DNA of 64,000 nt from Callorhinus ursinus (taxonomy: Eukaryota; Chordata; Mammalia; Carnivora; Otariidae): NCBI RefSeq assembly GCF_003265705.1, contig NW_020312788.1, positions 6,494,553-6,558,552 of the forward strand. Direction: 5' to 3'. A model generated the notes under the pieces. That model did no database searches. It saw only the letters and a program-made list of their open reading frames with translations, and was not told the origin of the DNA. Shown here piece after piece: positions 11,830 to 22,500 of the stretch (position 1 is the first letter of the stretch; every line of letters starts with the position of its first letter). Position numbers and translations under genes: made by a program.

Positions 11830-12240
11830 TACTATGATGTTCTAGAAGTTTACCTTCCAAATCTTTAAGCCTCTCAGTTTCCCTGGACTACATTTCCAAT
11901 GAAGTCCTTACTTCATTTCTCACTGAAAAAATAGAAACCAACAAATGCCAAATCCATCATATTCCCACCACAATCTAAAGCTCTGTTTACCACTGAGCCC
12001 ATTTCCTCCTATTTTTCTCCTGTTAAAAAGGAAGCAGTTCCCTCTATCTTCACAAAAGGCTTTATTACAAGGCTGTTTTTATTTCTCTAACAGATATTTA
12101 CAACCCCCTACCCCCGCCTTAAATTTGGTTTTCACTCCTGCTACCCAATTGAAACTACTTTTGGCAAAGCCACTAATGTGCTTCATGTTGCTAAATTCAA
12201 CACATTGTTATTCTGTCCTCATCTGACTCTAGTCTCTTGT
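11830..12240 (+). mobile_element. L2 LINE fragment, plus
   Basis: Sense L2 ORF2-like text: ctactttt ggcaaagccactaatgtg, cttcatgttgctaaattcaa and ttctgtcctcatctgactc. These match the region just before the RT palm of the CR1 clade. The 93-codon open frame at 11945-12226 follows this relic, is decayed and is not a functional protein. Confidence 0.55.
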
Positions 12241-12384
12241 AAATTTGTCATTGATTGCCACTTTCTCTTGTTTTATTTTAAAGTCATTTGTTGCTAAAGC
12301 TGAAATATTTAATAGAGTCACATTTAATTATTTCAAGGCATGCAGAGCAGTCCTGGAGTATAACTCAGGGTTTTCCATTTGTCT

Positions 12385-12600
12385 TCTCCCCCAAACTTTA
12401 ATTTTTAAAACTTTCAAACCTATGGGAAAGTTTCAAGAATAGTGAAAAGAACACTCACATACCCTTCACCCTGATTATTCAGTTGTTAACAATTTGCCAA
12501 ATTTGATTGCTCTCTCCCTAAATGTGTCTCTATAGAGGTCAATATCATTCTATATTTCTATATATTCTGAAATCACATATTTTGTCTGTATTATATCTTA
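12385..12600 (-). mobile_element. L1ME-like 3' fragment, minus
   Basis: The succession taatttttaaaactttcaaa, gggaaagtttcaagaatagt, acactcacatacccttcacc and cagttgttaacaatttgcca is a characteristic ancient L1ME 3'UTR antisense pattern. The ends are not defined. Confidence 0.6.
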
Positions 12601-12689
12601 GAATATTAATAATTTAAGCTTGTATGTTTAAGGCTAGGATCAATTTCAAGTTAACTTTGTGTGAGTTGTGAAGTAAGGGTTGAAGTAAG

Positions 12690-14975
12690 GTTGTTTTTCC
12701 TAAGATTTTTTTAATAGACTTTTATTTTTTTTAAGAAAAGAAAGAACCCAGTTTTAGATTCATAGCAAAATGGAGAGGAAGGTATGAGATTCCATATATA
12801 TCTATATATATCTATATATATATAGATATATATATCATCCCCTCATATATGCCTTGTCTGCCCTATTATCAGTATCTCCCACCAGAGTGGTACAATATTT
12901 ATAACTGATAAATCTACACTGATACATCATTATCACCCACAGACTATTGTTTACATTAGAGTTTAATCTTGGTATTGTTATTTTATGGATTTGGGCAAGT
13001 GTATAATGACATTAAATCAACCATTATGGTATCATACAGAGGGTTTCACTGCCTTAAAAATCCTCTGTGATCTGCCTATTCATCCTTCCCTCCCCTACTC
13101 CCTGAGAATCACTAATTGTTTTACTGTCTCCATAGTTTAGCTTTTTCCAGAATGTCACATATTTGGAATCATATAAGATGTGGCCTTTGCAGATTGGCTT
13201 CTTTCACTTAGTAATGTACATTTAAGTTTCCTCCATGTCTGTTTATAGCTTGATAGCTCATTTCTTTTTAGCACTGAATAATATTCCATTGTCTAAATAT
13301 ACCAGAATTTATTTATCCAGTCACTTACTGAAAGACATCTTGGTTGCTTGCAAGATTTGGCAATTATGAATAAAGCTGTTATAAACATCCATGTGCAGAT
13401 TTCTGTGTGGACATATATTTTCTATTCCTTTGAGGAAACACTAAGGAGTGTGATTGCTGGTTCGTATGGTAAGAGTATGTTTAGTTTTGTAAGAAACTAC
13501 CAAACTGTTTTCCATAGTAGCTATACGATTTTGCATTCCAACCAGTAATGAATGAGAATTTTTGTTGATTCACATGCTTGATAGCATTTGGTAATGTCAG
13601 TGTTCTGGATTTTGGCCATTCTAATACGTGAGTAGTGTTTGTTTTAATTTGCATTTCCCTATTGGTGACATATGAAGTGGAGCATCTTTTCATATGCTCA
13701 TTTGCCATCTGTATATATTCTTTGGTGAGGTGTCTGTTAAGGTCCTTTGGTCCATTTTTAAATTTGGTCATTTGTTTTTATTTATTGTTCTTATTCTTAT
13801 TTTAAGAGTTCTTGGTATATTTTGGATAATAGTCCTTTATCAGACATGTCTTTCACATATATCTTCTCCCAGTCTGTGGCTTGTCTTTTCAAGTTCTCTT
13901 GATATTGTCTTTCCCAGAGCAGGAAATTTTAATTTAATAAAATCCAGTTTATCAAGTTTTTCTTTCATGGACTGTGCCTTTGATGTCCTATCTAAAACTG
14001 ATAGCCAAACCCAAGGTCACTTAGATTTTCTCCTATGTTTTTTTCCTAAGAGTTTTACAGTTTAATGTTTTACATTTATGTCTGTGATCCATTTTGAATC
14101 AATATTTCTGAGGGGTGTAAAACCTATGTCTAGATTCATTTTTTTTTTTTTGCATGTGGATGTTCTATTGTTTCAGCACCAGTTGTTGAAAAGACTATCT
14201 TTTCTTTATTGTGTTGCTTATGCCCTTTAGTCAAAGATCAGTTAGCTACATTTATGTGTATTTACTTATGGGTTCTTCATTCTGTTCCACTGATCTATTT
14301 GTTTATCCTCTCACCAGTACCATACTGTCTCGATTACTGTGGCTTCATGGTACATTTTGACATTGGGTGGTGTCAGTTCTCCAAATTTGTTCTTCTCCTT
14401 TAATATTATGTCAGCTATTCTGGGTTATTTGCCTCTCCATATAAAATTTCAGATCAATTTGTTGATATCCAAAAAATAACTTGCTGGGTTTTAGATTAGG
14501 ATTGCATTGAATACGTAGATCAATTTGGAAAGAACTAACATCTTGATAGTATTGTCTTCCTATCCATGAATATATAATATCTCCTCATTTATTAGTAATT
14601 CTATGATTTCATTCATCAACGTTTTGCAATTGGGCAATGGTGGTACCTATATAGGAAAGCAACTGACTTTTTGTATATTAATCTTGTATTCTGTACCTTT
14701 GTTATAATCACATATTAGTCCCAGAATTTTTCTTTGTTGATTCCTTTGGATTTTCTACACAGAGATCACATCATCTCTGAACAAAGAATTTTATCATTTC
14801 CTTCCCAATTAGGATACCTTTCATTTCCTTATCTTGTCTTATTGCATTATCTAGGACTTCCAGTGTAATGTTGTAAAGCAGTGCTGAGAGGGGACATCTT
14901 TGCCTTGTTCTGGAACTTAGTAGGAAAGTTTTAAATTTTCTCACCATTAAGTATGATGTTAGCTATAGGAGACAT
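12690..14975 (-). mobile_element. Long old L1 (3'UTR plus ORF2 C-terminus), minus
   Basis: About 2.2 kb of antisense L1M. Landmarks in order are the 3'UTR (gtttacattagagtttaatc), cactgaataatattccattg, caagatttggcaattatgaa, aatttgcatttccctattgg, ttatcagacatgtctttcac, ctactgtggcttcatggtac-like sequence and gcagtgctgagaggggacat. The last lies in the ORF2 region between the reverse transcriptase and the C-terminus. Open frames at 13348-14403 are antisense-strand accidents of this relic. Confidence 0.85.
12796..12836. repeat. (TATATC)n / (TA)n low-complexity palindrome
   Basis: Alternating TA with interspersed TCTA/TAGA units. Positions 12803-12834 form a perfect 32-bp palindrome centred between 12818 and 12819. 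It lies inside the old L1 3'UTR and probably arose by microsatellite expansion. Confidence 0.85.
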
Positions 14976-14984
14976 AGCTACTAA

Positions 14985-15254
14985 ATATAATGTGATGCCC
15001 TGGGCTAGATCCTATAACACAAATACAAAAAAATGTATTAAGGAAAACTGAGAAATTTAAATAAAGTATAAACATTATTTAATAATAAAGTCTCAGTATC
15101 ATTTCATTAATTATAACAAATATACCATGCTAATGTCAGATGTTAATAATAGAGGATACTGAGTATGAAATATACTGGAACTCTCTATACTGTCTTCTCT
15201 ATAATTTTGTAAATCTAAAACCACTTTAAAATAAAAAGTTTATTTCAAAAAAGA
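14985..15254 (+). mobile_element. L1ME 3' end, plus
   Basis: Sense ancient L1 3' terminus: atgtgatgccctgggctaga, taccatgctaatgtcagatg, actggaactctctatactgt and the end phrase taaaataaaaagtttatttc. This end phrase is typical of L1ME and L1MD subfamilies. Confidence 0.72.
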
Positions 15255-15452
15255 GCAAGATTTGAGAATTTAGAACATGCAAATTGAAGTTAATGTAAAC
15301 TATAAATCTATATTAGCCAACACAGTCTAGTATTGGCATTAAGATAGACACATAAAGCAATGAAACAAAATAGAATATCCAGAAATATCTCAGAACAATA
15401 TGGTCAATTTATTTTCAACAAAGGTGATAGGAAGGAAAAAAATATATTTTTT

Positions 15453-15654
15453 AAAAGATTTACTTATTTATTTATTTATTTGACACAGAGAGAGTGAGAG
15501 ATAGTGCAAGCACAAGCAGGGGGAATGGCAAGCAGGGGAAAAGTAGGCTCCCCACTGAGCAGGGTGCCTGATGCAGGGCTTGATCCCAGGACCCTGAGAT
15601 CATGACCTTAGCTGAAGGCAGACACTTAACCGACTGAGTCATCCAGGTGCCCCC
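15453..15654 (-). mobile_element. Can-SINE, minus, inserted in L1
   Basis: Antisense SINE with aaaagatttacttatttatt at the left and the inverted head gactgagtcatccaggtgcc at the right. The A/T-rich flanks aaaaaaatatatttttt (15436-15452) and aaaaataatttttt (15657-15670) look like a decayed target-site duplication. Several substitutions suggest an older subfamily. Confidence 0.9.
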
Positions 15655-16850
15655 CCAAAAATAATTTTTTAACCAACCGTGATGGCAAATTGAATATCCA
15701 AATATACAAAATTGAACTTTGAAAACATGGGTCAGAGGAGAAATATCCAGACAAATTTAAAAAAGTATTTTGAATAAATGAAAATGAAAACACAACTTGT
15801 CAGAATTTTGAGGATACAGCAAAAGCAGTACTTACAGGTAAATATATATCAGTGAATGCACTCATTAGAACAGAAGGAAAATCTAAAATCAATCACCTAA
15901 GCTTTCACCTTAGAAAACCAGAAAGAGAAGGGCAAAGTAAAGCCTAAGTAAACAGAAGAAAAATTATAATAAAAATTAGAGCAGATTAATGAAATTGAAA
16001 ACAAAAAATCAATAGAGAAAAATCAATGAAGCTAAAGCTGGTTCTTTGAAAAGATTAATGAAATCAATAAGCCTCTAGCTAGGGTAACTAAGAAAAAAAG
16101 AAAAAGGACAAAAATTACTAACATCACAAATGAAGGGTGGGACATCACTACAGATACCATGAACCTTGAGGGATAATAAAAGAATACTATGAGTAACTCT
16201 ATGCCCACAAATTTAATAACCTAAATGAAATGGACCAATACCTTGAAACACACAATCTGCCAGAACTCAAACAAGAAGAAATACACAATCTAAATAGGCT
16301 TATATCAATTAAGTAAATTGAATCAATGATTGATAATCTTCCAAACAAAAAGCACCAGACCCAGATGGGTTTACTGGTGAGTTCTACAAAACATTTAAGG
16401 AAGAAGTTATACTATTTATTTTCAGTCTCTTTTAGAATATAGAAGCAGAAAGAATACTCCTAACTCATTCTATGAGGTTCACATTACACTAATACCCAAA
16501 TCAGACAAAGGCATTACAAGAAAATAAATCTACAGACCAATATCTCTTATGAACATAGATGCAAAAATCCTCAACAAAATATTAGCAAATCAAATCCAAA
16601 AATGCATAAAGCAAATTATACACCACAGCAAAGTGGGGTTTATCCCAGGTATGCAAGTCTTGTTCAACAGTCAAAAAAATTAATATAATCCATCAAATCA
16701 ACGGCTAGAGGGGAACAATTACCTGATCATATCAATAGATACACAAAACGTATTTGAAAAAGATCCAACATCTTTCACAATTTAAAACTCTCAGTAAACC
16801 TGCAATAGAAGGGGAAATTTCTTAACTTGGTTAAGAATATCTATTAGAAG

Positions 16851-18109
16851 GGGTCCAGGATGGCAACGTAAAGTCACCTCTTCTCATAGAAACACCAAAT
16901 GTATGGCTATATATGGGTTATTTCCCTTGAAAAAGATCTGAAAACTAGATAAACTGCTCTCCACAACAAAGGATAAAAAGACCACATGAAGATGAGTAGG
17001 AGAGGCAAAGAAATGGTCTTGTAAAAAATCCCACCCCCAGTGTAGCACACGCAATAAGGAGGGAACTTCCCAGGAGCAAGAATTTGGTGCCTCACATTGG
17101 GCATCCTGGCTCCTGAAATCTGCACTGGAAAGACAAGTCCCCACAATACGTGGCTTAGAAAATGATCAAGGCTGATATCTGGGGCTCCCAAAATACTATA
17201 AGAGGTGATATTTCCCTTTTGGGTGGCTTGTGTGCAGTCTCACTCACTCAGAGACTCAGAAAAAAAAAAAATACCAGCAGTTTGTAAAGTGCCTTGATCA
17301 TATGTAAGGGACACTAATTTGCTGATCTGGTGTCATCAGTTGGAGGCTTGGCACAGTGGAATACACTTCCTGGAGATGGAGGTGCTAGTGGACATCTTTG
17401 TTACACTCTTCATATAGCCTGCTAGCACACAGTAGGTAAGCTCTGTGGAGGCATGCTCCTAACTCTTGCTAGGAAGGGTGGAGCATCAGTTGCAGCACTT
17501 GCTGAGGCTGGAGAGGGCAAGTAGTAGCAGTGCTCCCCCACTCCCTGGCTGGGACAGGTGAGAATAATGGCTACAGAGTTCTCCCATTCCCTGGCTAAAG
17601 TCTGCAAGTGCAGGTACTTGTGACATCTCCCTGCCCCTGACTGGGGCTGGAAGGTGAGAGCAATCATGGCATTTTTCTAGCTCCCAGTCAAAAACCAGCA
17701 CATGAACTCAGACGAAGCACTCTCTCACTGCATTGAAGTAGCCTGTGGGATACTCAGTCAAGACATTCTCTTGCTACTTTTCTTGAAGCTGGGGAGCATA
17801 TCCCACCCATTAAACTTTCCACCTACCTTACTAAAGCCAGAGGACATGTGGAATCTACTCAGGAGATGCCCCTTGATCCCCTAGCCCTCCTGGCCATGAG
17901 GGCTGGCATTCCAGAATGCCACAGGACTATAACAATCGAAAAGACAGTTCTTGACAGGCCACTACCTCCCCAGGGCACTGCACAACAGCAGATTAAAATA
18001 GAGCCCCAGTCTTCCTGTGAAAAAGGCCTATTTACTTAGCCTAGAGCTAGAGCCTAAGGGAGAGACTTCAGGTTTCCCACACATCTAGAGACTAAGGAAG
18101 TGTTCCTTA
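16851..18109 (+). mobile_element. L1 5'UTR-like block inside ORF2
   Basis: A 1.26-kb GC-richer segment starts ggggtccaggatggcaacgt and reads on through cctcttctcatagaaacacc, aaaagatctgaaaactagat, ggataaaaagaccacatgaa, ggaaagacaagtccccacaa and ctcactcactcagagactca. This is the order I associate with the promoter-bearing 5'UTR of old L1M elements. ORF2 text ends before it and resumes at gaaagctttcacc, so it sits in the middle of ORF2. Short flanks ttagaag (16844-16850) and ttagaaag (18106-18113) could be a target-site duplication. No poly(A) is visible at its 3' end. Open frames at 16884-18039 are incidental. Confidence 0.6.
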
Positions 18110-19554
18110 GAAAGCTTTCACCTTGTCAAGAACAAGACAAGGATGTCCACTGTCCCCCACTTTTACTGAACATCGTATTGGAAGTCTTAGCCATAGCAAT
18201 TAGCCAAGAAAAAGAAATAAAAAGCATACAAATTGGAAAGAAAAAAATCAAACTGTCACTATTTGAGTATGACATGATAATATATATAAAATCCCTAAAG
18301 ACTTCACCAAAACACTATTAGAACTAATAAGTAAATTCAGTAAATTTGTAGGATACACAATTAACATATAAAATCTCTTGTGTTTCTATACAGTAATAAC
18401 AAACTATCAGAAAGAGAAATCAAGAAAATAATACCATTTACAATCACATCAAAAAGAATAAAATAACTAGAAATAAATTTAAAGTGAAAATTATGTACTG
18501 AAAACTATATTTGTGAAAAAAACTGAAAAATTTTGGGAAGATAAAACTAAATGGAAAGATATTCCATGCTCATGGATTGGGGGAATTAATATTGTTAAAA
18601 TGTTTACACAATATCCACAATATATAAGGAATTTATACAACTCAATAACAATTTAAAACCCCCCAAACAGTCCATTTAAAAAATGGGCAGAGGATCTGAA
18701 TAGATGTTTTTCCAAAGAAGACATACAGATAACCAATGGGCATATGAAAAGATGTTCATCATTAATCAGAAGGGAAATCAACACCACAATGAGATATCAC
18801 CTTACACTTGTCAGAAGGTCTATTATAAAAAAAAAAAACAAAAAAAACAAAAACAAGAAATAACTAGGGTTGGTGAGGGTATGGAGAAAAGAGAACTTTT
18901 GGGCACTGTTGTGGGAATGTAAATTGGTACAACCACTACGGAAAACAGTATGGTGTTTCCTCAAAAATTAAAAATAGAGCTACCATATGATCCAGCAATT
19001 CCACTACTGGGTATCTACCAAAAGAAAATTGTATATATGCATACACACACACACCATATACACGTGATGGAATACTAGTCAGCCATAAAAAAGAGTGAAA
19101 TTTTGCCATTTGTGACAATATAAATGGACCCTGTGGCTATTATGCTAAGTGAAATGAGACAGAGAAAGACAAATACCATATTATTTCACTTATATGTGGA
19201 ATATAAAAAATAAAACAAACAAAACAAAACTCAAACTCATAGGTACAGAGAACAGATGAGTGGATGCCAGAGTTGAGGGGTTTTGAGGAGGGAGAAATAG
19301 GTGAAGGGGATTAAGAAGTATAAATTTTCAGTTATAAAATAAATAAGTAATGGTGATATAGGTACAACATGGAGAATATAGTCAATAACATTGTATTAAC
19401 TTTGTAAGGTGACTAGAATATTGTGGTGACCATTTCACAATGTATACAAATGTCAGATTGCTATGTTATATACCCAGAACTAATATAATATTGAATGCCA
19501 GTACTTCAATAAAAAAGAGAAAATATCTGCAAAAACCTTACAGCTTCTAATACA

Positions 19555-20062
19555 CAAACATGGAATATCATTCAATTTTTTAAGGATCTTTGATTTCTTT
19601 CATTGGTGTTTTGTAGGTTTTCCACATACCAACCCTGCACATCATTTTTTATTTGTCCCTATTTCATTTTTTGATACCATTATAAATATTGTTTTTTAAC
19701 TTCTAATTCCAATTGCTCATCGTTGGTGTATATGAAAGTAATTGCCCCATATATTGACCTTGTATCCTATGAACTTGCTGTACTTGCTTATTAGTTCCAA
19801 GAACTTTTTTTTTTTATTATTTTGCAGGTTTTTGGGGTGGTTGTCTACAAAGAAATTGTGTCATCAGTTTATTTCTTTACAACTTATATACCTTTCACTT
19901 CCTTCTCTTGTTTGATTGCACTAGTTAGAATTTTTAATATAATGTTGAATAGGAGTGGTAAGAGAGGAAATTATTGCTTTGTTCCCCATGTTAGGGGAAA
20001 AAATGTCTAAACTTTCACTATTATGTATGATGCTAGTTGTAGGCTTTTTGTAAATGTTATGT
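19555..20062 (-). mobile_element. Old L1 ORF2 fragment, minus
   Basis: Antisense ORF2 text: tgaacttgctgtacttgctt, caggtttttggggtggttgt, attgtgtcatcagtttattt and aatataatgttgaataggag. The orientation is opposite to the preceding L1, so it is a separate insertion. Confidence 0.78.
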
Positions 20063-20895
20063 ACCGAAATGGCAGAGTGTCACTTCTGCTGAATTCTTTC
20101 AGCCAAAGCAATAGTAGAGCTCACTTAATTCAAAGAGAAGAATGATGGGCCAGTTCTCAGTGAGAAGAGTTTCAAAGAATATGCAGCCATTTTTAATCCA
20201 CCGCAATCTACTCTGAACCACAAATTCTTTCTATTTCTTCCCCATGGAAAATAAACTCACTTTCTCTAAATCCCACAAACTCTTATTCTATTTCAGTATT
20301 ATCTCAAAGTCCAAGATCTCATTTCTCTAAATCAAATCCAGGTGTACATCAGGCTCCTTGTGTGTGGTGTTTCATGTATGGTTTCTCTTGATCTTAATCT
20401 GGGGGCAATATATGATTTATGTGCTCCCCATACCCAATTTACAACAGTGAGGTAGGAAGAGTATAACAGCAACAGACACCCCTGTTCAAAAATGGGGGAA
20501 ACACGAGGTTATGGAGATCTCCAGTCCATAGCAATTCTGAAATTCAATCATGTATGTGTTGTCATTTTTTAAAAAATTAGGGCCCAGTACTGTTCAGTTG
20601 AAATGATTCCTTATGCCTGTGGGCTTCTTCCTCTCAGCATTTGGTCTAACATCGGATTCACCCTTCTTTTCTATAAGACATAGCCTATGTTGGTAGCTAA
20701 GTAGTTTTCTCAGTCTTCTTTTTGCCTGCAGGAAATTAGGGATCCTGATGCCTTTTGTAAATTATATTTTTGGTTAGTTAGGTATTACAGTGATAATGAT
20801 AATGCCACCCCAACGTGAGGTCAAGCTGTTACTTTTATATATAATACTTTTATTGTATGGAATTTATCAACTACATATTTTGTATTCTTGAAAAT

Positions 20896-20914
20896 GTATA
20901 TATATATATATATA
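20896..20914. repeat. (TA)n microsatellite
   Basis: A pure TA run directly abuts the 5' end of the SINE at 20915 and was probably the insertion target. Slippage has obscured any duplication. Confidence 0.9.
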
Positions 20915-21112
20915 GGGGCGCCTGGGTGGCTCAGTTGGTTAAGCGACTGCCTTCGGCTCAGGTCATGATCCTGGAGTCCCGGGATCGAGTCCCACATCGG
21001 GCTCCCTGCTCAGCAGGGAGTCTGCTTCTCCCTCTGACCCTCTTCCCTCTCGTGATCTCTGTCTCTCATTCTCTCTCTCTCAAATAAATAAATAAAAAAA
21101 AATCTAAAAAAA
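20915..21112 (+). mobile_element. Can-SINE, plus
   Basis: Head ggggcgcctgggtggctcag, then gttggttaagcgactgcctt, B-box-like gggatcgagtcccaca, CT-rich region, caaataaataaataaaa and an A-tail broken by tct. The 'gttggttaagcgactgcc' head marks the subfamily also present at 1-204 and 47012-47216. Confidence 0.94.
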
Positions 21113-21929
21113 AAATATCACTGTCTTTTTCAGTTTAGGTGGCATAATCCTTTTATGTTTTGTAGACTTCATAGGTATCAGTCTATAATCCATTCCAACT
21201 GACAACACCACACCCATAAATATCTCCAAAATAGGCTCTTCTCTACCTGAGCCCTCAAGACCCTCAGAACCCCAATATTTAAAAGGAGAAGTTCTATCCA
21301 TAGGTTTTACCAAAGAAGGCTTTTTGTCCTTAGAAGTCATTTTATCTAGCTGAAAGATGGTCTATGAAACACCATCTTAAGTCTGTCTGGGGTCTTAAAA
21401 AAAAAAAAGGTTTTACACTTTCACCCTTGACTTTACTTCACTAAATAGGAACCTGAATTGGATCTTTTCTCAGAGGCTATTTCCTACTTCTGCAGTGTTT
21501 GCTGGGTTGGAAAGACTGTCCTGAGTTCTTTGGTATTTCCTCCATACTATGCTGGAGAACTTAATAAAACTTTCCTAAGTTTGTCCCTCATTTTTCATGT
21601 TGTGGGTAGCTAGAAGAATCTGTGCCTGCAAATCTCTGTAGCAAGATTTCTGAGATCATTAAGTTGCTATTCTATTTTCCATATCGCTGCAGGCAACAGT
21701 TTGCTAACTGTTCTGTCTGTATATAACTCGGCTGCCCTTTTCATTGGCCTTCAATAACATTTCCCTCATTGTCCTTGAAGCCCTAATAGTCTCCCTAAGG
21801 CCAATCTTGGTTCTTTCACTGAGTTCCTTCCAGCTCCTGCCCACCACCCAGGTCTTCCAATCTTACAATTTTGTGTGTTTTGTTTGTTTGTTATAACACC
21901 TCACTTTCAGGCACCAAATTCTGTCCCAA

Positions 21930-22500
21930 TTATCTATTACTTCATAACAAATTACCCCAAAACTGGGAAGCTTAAAACAAGAAATTATTTATTATATCTC
22001 ATGATTGTGTGAATCAGTAATTTGGACAGGGCTCAGCTGGTTCATGCTTCTGCTTTATATAATGTTCAGTGATGCCACGTGGTAGTATTCAGCTGCTGGA
22101 TGGGATGGACAGGAGGGTCAGGTTGGCTTCACACACATTTCTGGTGCCTAAACAGGAGTGGCTGGATGGCTGAATGCATCTGGGATTTTTGAGCACATTA
22201 CCTATTTCTGGCCACTTTAGTATGGAGGCCTCAAGGTAGATGGATTGTTTATATAGCAGCGGCCCAAGGCTTAAAAACAGAGAATGTTCCAAGAGACAAG
22301 TTCAAGATGGTGTCTTTTAAGGCCTTGGATTAGAAACTGACTCAAGTGTATTTCAACTATATTCTAGTAGTCAAAGCAGTCACAGAACTCCTTCTAGTTC
22401 TAGATATATTCTAGTTCGGTGACCATAGGGTCACTTCTCTATGGGAATAGTCTCAAGGAAGTTTTGTTCATCTTGAATCTGTTACACCTCCTATTTCTAT
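21930..22500 (-). mobile_element. MLT1-like MaLR LTR, minus
   Basis: Antisense LTR end ttacttcataacaaattacc, ccaaaactgggaagcttaaa and cagggctcagctggttcatg, then atggaggcctcaaggtagat, aagatggtgtcttttaaggc and cagtcacagaac. The organisation is that of an ancient MaLR LTR. Lying to the right of the presumed internal region, it would be the 5' LTR of a minus-strand provirus. Confidence 0.55.

Larger units (their letters stand above)
15255..19525 (+). mobile_element. Old L1 (ORF2 plus 3'UTR), plus, with two insertions
   Basis: Sense L1M ORF2 relic. Landmarks include tagtattggcattaagatag, gctggttctttgaaaagatt, accagacccagatgggttta, aaatcctcaacaaaatatta and accacagcaaagtggggttt. After the insertion come caagaacaagacaaggatgt, aaatgggcagaggatctgaa, ggaaaacagtatggtgtttc and a 3'UTR ending near caataaaaaagag. 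The first part (15255-15450) resembles a region close to the ORF2 C-terminus and so may belong to a different L1 copy. A SINE at 15453-15654 and an L1 5'UTR-like block at 16851-18109 interrupt it. Stops and indels are frequent. Confidence 0.82.
20063..21929 (-). mobile_element. Probable MaLR/ERVL internal region remnant, minus
   Basis: Continuous with the LTR at 21930-22500. Just left of that LTR, on the minus strand, the sequence reads gacagaattt then ggtgcctgaaagtgaggtgt and tataac. That matches the start of the internal region of MaLR/ERVL proviruses, where a primer-binding-like tggtgcc motif is followed by gtgaggtg. The rest has no intact frame and no recognisable gag or pol motif. A SINE interrupts it at 20915-21112. 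The leftward extent is uncertain. Confidence 0.4.

Noticed and set aside
13348..14403. Series of plus-strand open frames up to 123 codons
   Set aside because: The strand is antisense to an old L1. Hydrophobic F/L-rich products are typical of antisense L1.
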